A stretch of DNA of 6,423 nucleotides. Source: Halobacteria archaeon (GTDB lineage: Bacteria > Pseudomonadota > Gammaproteobacteria > UBA9214). Both the position numbers and the translations under genes were made by a program. Of this stretch, positions 5,306-6,423 are shown in pieces. Position 1 is the stretch's first letter. Every line of letters begins with the position of its first letter. Below the pieces are notes generated by a model. It saw nothing but the letters and a program-made list of their open reading frames with translations, searched no databases and had not been told where the DNA came from. The stretch is taken from assembly GCA_013041945.1 (NCBI GenBank), contig JABDRC010000105.1, forward strand, positions 1 through 6,423. Reading direction: 5' to 3'.

Positions 5306-5731
5306 ATGAAGACTACAAAGGCAACACTGGGAGTACTGGGACTGGCTACACTGCTGGCGGCCGGCAGCGTGAACGCGGACGTGGACTGGGACAGGGTCGG
5401 TGACCGTATCGATAACCGGCTCGATGTACGCGGCGAACGCATCAATGACCGCCTCGACCACCGCGGCGGGCGCATCAATGACCGCCTTGACCACCGTGGC
5501 GGGCGGGTCAACGACCGACTGGACCGCCTGTCCGACCGCGCCGCGGACAACGGCAAGGTCAAGCTGTCGCGGCACCTGGACCGCAAGGGCAACCGGATCG
5601 AGAACCGTCTCGATTACAGGGGCAATCGCATTGAGCATCGCCTGGACCGCAGGGGCAACCGGGTCGAGAATCGCCTCGATCGCAAGGGCAATCGCATCAA
5701 CCACCGGCTGGATCGTCGTGCCCGCCACTGA
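5306..5731 (+). CDS. Small exported protein made of Arg/Asp-rich 11-residue repeats
   Basis: Function unknown. The 141 residues start with a clear Sec signal peptide (Lys at 2 and 5, hydrophobic core about 6-19, likely cut after Val-Asn-Ala at 24). The 117-residue mature part contains 31 Arg and 19 Asp, no Cys, and nine copies of an 11-residue unit close to xRGxRIxxRLD. Ile or Val occurs at 35, 46, 57, 68 and again 98, 109, 120, 131, each followed four residues later by Leu. Residues 73-91 interrupt the register by eight residues (a 19-residue step). Eleven residues make about three helical turns, so the aliphatic residues could line one face of a hendecad-type helix, but a Gly in nearly every unit may break it. 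A good ribosome site supports the start. The sigma-factor gene follows after 26 bp. Binding to anionic cell-surface polymers or nucleic acid is possible but speculative. Confidence 0.88.
   Translation: MKTTKATLGVLGLATLLAAGSVNADVDWDRVGDRIDNRLDVRGERINDRLDHRGGRINDRLDHRGGRVNDRLDRLSDRAADNGKVKLSRHLDRKGNRIENRLDYRGNRIEHRLDRRGNRVENRLDRKGNRINHRLDRRARH
5438..5503 (+). repeat. Two near-identical 33-bp DNA repeats inside the repeat-protein gene
   Basis: Units 5438-5470 and 5471-5503 differ only at two third-codon positions (CTC/CTT and CGC/CGT) and encode identical 11-residue units (RINDRLDHRGG). The other protein units are less alike at DNA level, so this pair probably arose by recent slippage or unequal crossover. 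Confidence 0.8.
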
Positions 5732-5757
5732 TTGCGGTATGCTGGTGATGCCGGTTA

Positions 5758-6399
5758 GTGAATAACATGACAGCGGGCAGTCCCTGTATCGGTCTGACGG
5801 ATGCAGGGGCTGCCGGCGGTGACAGGGAGCAGGGACTGGATACTCACGACGCACTGGACGGCTTCCTGGCCGGCATCGAGCGGCGTGCGCTGCGTATGGC
5901 GGAGTGCGCCCTTGGCAACCGCGACGACGCGCTCGATGTGGTGCAGGATGCGATGATCAGGCTGTGTCAGCGCTATGCGCGGCGGGATCCGGACGAATGG
6001 CGGCCGCTGTTCTACCGGATACTGCAAAACGGCATCCGCGATCACTACCGCCGCACTGCGGTGCGGAACCGCTTCAGGAGCTGGCTTCGACCGCGGTCGG
6101 GGACCGGGGCCAGCGACGCCGGGCCGGTTGACGGCATGCAGACCGTTGCGGACCCGGTGAATAGTCAGCCGGATGCGTTGGTGGAGCGGGAACATGCCAT
6201 GGTACGTCTGCAGACCGTGCTGCGGCAGTTGCCGCAACGCCAGCAGGAGGCGTTTATGCTGCGTGTCTGGGAAGGTATGGATGTCGCCGATACGGCAGGT
6301 GTCATGAATTGTTCGCAGGGCAGTGTGAAGACCCACCTGTCGCGCGCACTGCAGAGGATCCGGGAGCAACTGGAAGGGTATACAGATCATGCAGACTGA
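5758..6399 (+). CDS. ECF-type sigma-70 family RNA polymerase sigma factor
   Basis: Directs RNA polymerase to an unknown set of promoters. The 213 residues contain sigma region 2 (about 34-100, with DDALDVVQDAMIRL at 56-69 and RILQNGIRDHYRR at 87-99), a variable Gly/Arg-rich linker (about 101-140), and sigma region 4 (about 147-205, with LPQRQQEAFMLR and the helix-turn-helix DVADTAGVMNCSQGSVKTHLSRAL). There is no region 3, as expected for group 4. It resembles from memory a proteobacterial sigma type whose gene is followed by small DUF3619/DUF3106 genes. The GTG at 5758 is preferred because GGTGA (5744-5748) lies nine bases upstream. The ATG at 5767 gives 210 residues. The first 30 residues are non-conserved and their codons form a long hairpin. 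The next gene overlaps its end by 11 bases, indicating translational coupling. Confidence 0.92.
   Translation: MNNMTAGSPCIGLTDAGAAGGDREQGLDTHDALDGFLAGIERRALRMAECALGNRDDALDVVQDAMIRLCQRYARRDPDEWRPLFYRILQNGIRDHYRRTAVRNRFRSWLRPRSGTGASDAGPVDGMQTVADPVNSQPDALVEREHAMVRLQTVLRQLPQRQQEAFMLRVWEGMDVADTAGVMNCSQGSVKTHLSRALQRIREQLEGYTDHAD
5776..5814 (+). promoter_or_regulatory. Long mRNA hairpin in the first codons of the sigma gene
   Basis: Arms GGCAGTCCCTGTATC (5776-5790) and GATGCAGGGGCTGCC (5800-5814) pair over 15 positions around a nine-base loop. The only two non-Watson-Crick positions are G-U wobbles in RNA on this strand. It begins 18 bases after the GTG and nine after the alternative ATG, close enough to affect initiating ribosomes. 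No T-run follows, so it is not a normal intrinsic terminator. Regulatory role is inferred only from position and stability. Confidence 0.45.
6373..6378 (+). promoter_or_regulatory. Ribosome binding site for the gene after the sigma factor
   Basis: GAAGGG inside the sigma coding sequence, ten bases before the overlapping ATG at 6389. It supports that short downstream start. Confidence 0.35.
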
Positions 6400-6423
6400 G
6401 CGGAATGAACAGCAGCTGGCCGC
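6389..6423 (+). CDS. Start of an unidentified gene overlapping the sigma stop (partial)
   Basis: Only eleven full codons are present (MQTERNEQQLA), then the window ends. The ATG overlaps the last 11 bases of the sigma gene in another frame and has a weak purine-rich ribosome site, the usual layout for a coupled partner gene. In ECF operons such a gene is often an anti-sigma factor; for this sigma type the neighbour I recall is a DUF3619-like protein. Eleven residues cannot decide between them. Confidence 0.5.
   Translation, partial: MQTERNEQQLA

Noticed and set aside
5739..5765. Eight-codon upstream frame (MLVMPVSE) ending one base before the alternative sigma ATG at 5767
   Set aside because: No ribosome site and too short to separate from chance; noted only because its stop would suit translational coupling.
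5240..5854. Long minus-strand open frame (204 residues) with Ala/Val/Ile-rich repeats opposite the repeat-protein gene
   Set aside because: It is the antisense image of the 11-codon repeats, has no ribosome site or signal of its own, and extends into the sigma gene start. The plus-strand frame has a signal peptide and a good Shine-Dalgarno.
5755..6390. 211-codon minus-strand open frame opposite the sigma gene
   Set aside because: It mirrors almost the whole sigma coding sequence, whose regions 2 and 4 are unmistakable. Long antisense frames are common in GC-rich genes.

Overview
The window reads as chromosomal DNA of a high-GC gammaproteobacterium. This rests on the gene order priA - argS - SPOR/FtsN-like gene (all leftward, usually followed by hslVU in this class), on full-length PriA and ArgRS sequences of gammaproteobacterial type, and on GCTCCTACA-type REP palindromes familiar from GC-rich members of the group. 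I cannot name the genus.

Left part (1-4760, all minus strand). priA (primosomal helicase) is followed by a 326-bp spacer, argS (arginyl-tRNA synthetase), a 15-bp gap, and the first 153 residues of a membrane-anchored SPOR-domain cell-division protein that runs off the left edge. The priA-argS spacer is not plain. Next to priA it holds three tandem copies of a 16-bp core and a perfect 24-bp palindrome overlapping a candidate argS promoter, then three REP-like palindromes.

Middle (about 4761-5305, no gene). This is the most interesting stretch. Two perfect and inverted DnaA boxes (TTATCCACA) and a third one-mismatch box sit within 35 bp. They are followed by two GGCC(T/G)ATTTTT repeats 30 bp apart, a 56-bp tract with only 8 G or C bases, a perfect match to the IHF consensus inside that tract, a 15-bp palindrome and a further DnaA box. 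This is the architecture of a chromosomal replication origin, about the size of E. coli oriC. All genes on each side point away from it. It lies next to priA, not next to mnmG or dnaA/rpmH as is usual in gammaproteobacteria. It could instead be a DnaA-controlled priA promoter or a DnaA-titration locus.

Right part (5306-6423, all plus strand). A small exported protein of Arg/Asp-rich 11-residue repeats is followed 26 bp later by an ECF-type sigma factor whose first codons encode a long RNA hairpin. The start of a third gene overlaps the sigma stop codon. Sigma plus overlapping gene suggests a regulatory operon. Whether the repeat protein belongs to it or is its target cannot be decided here.
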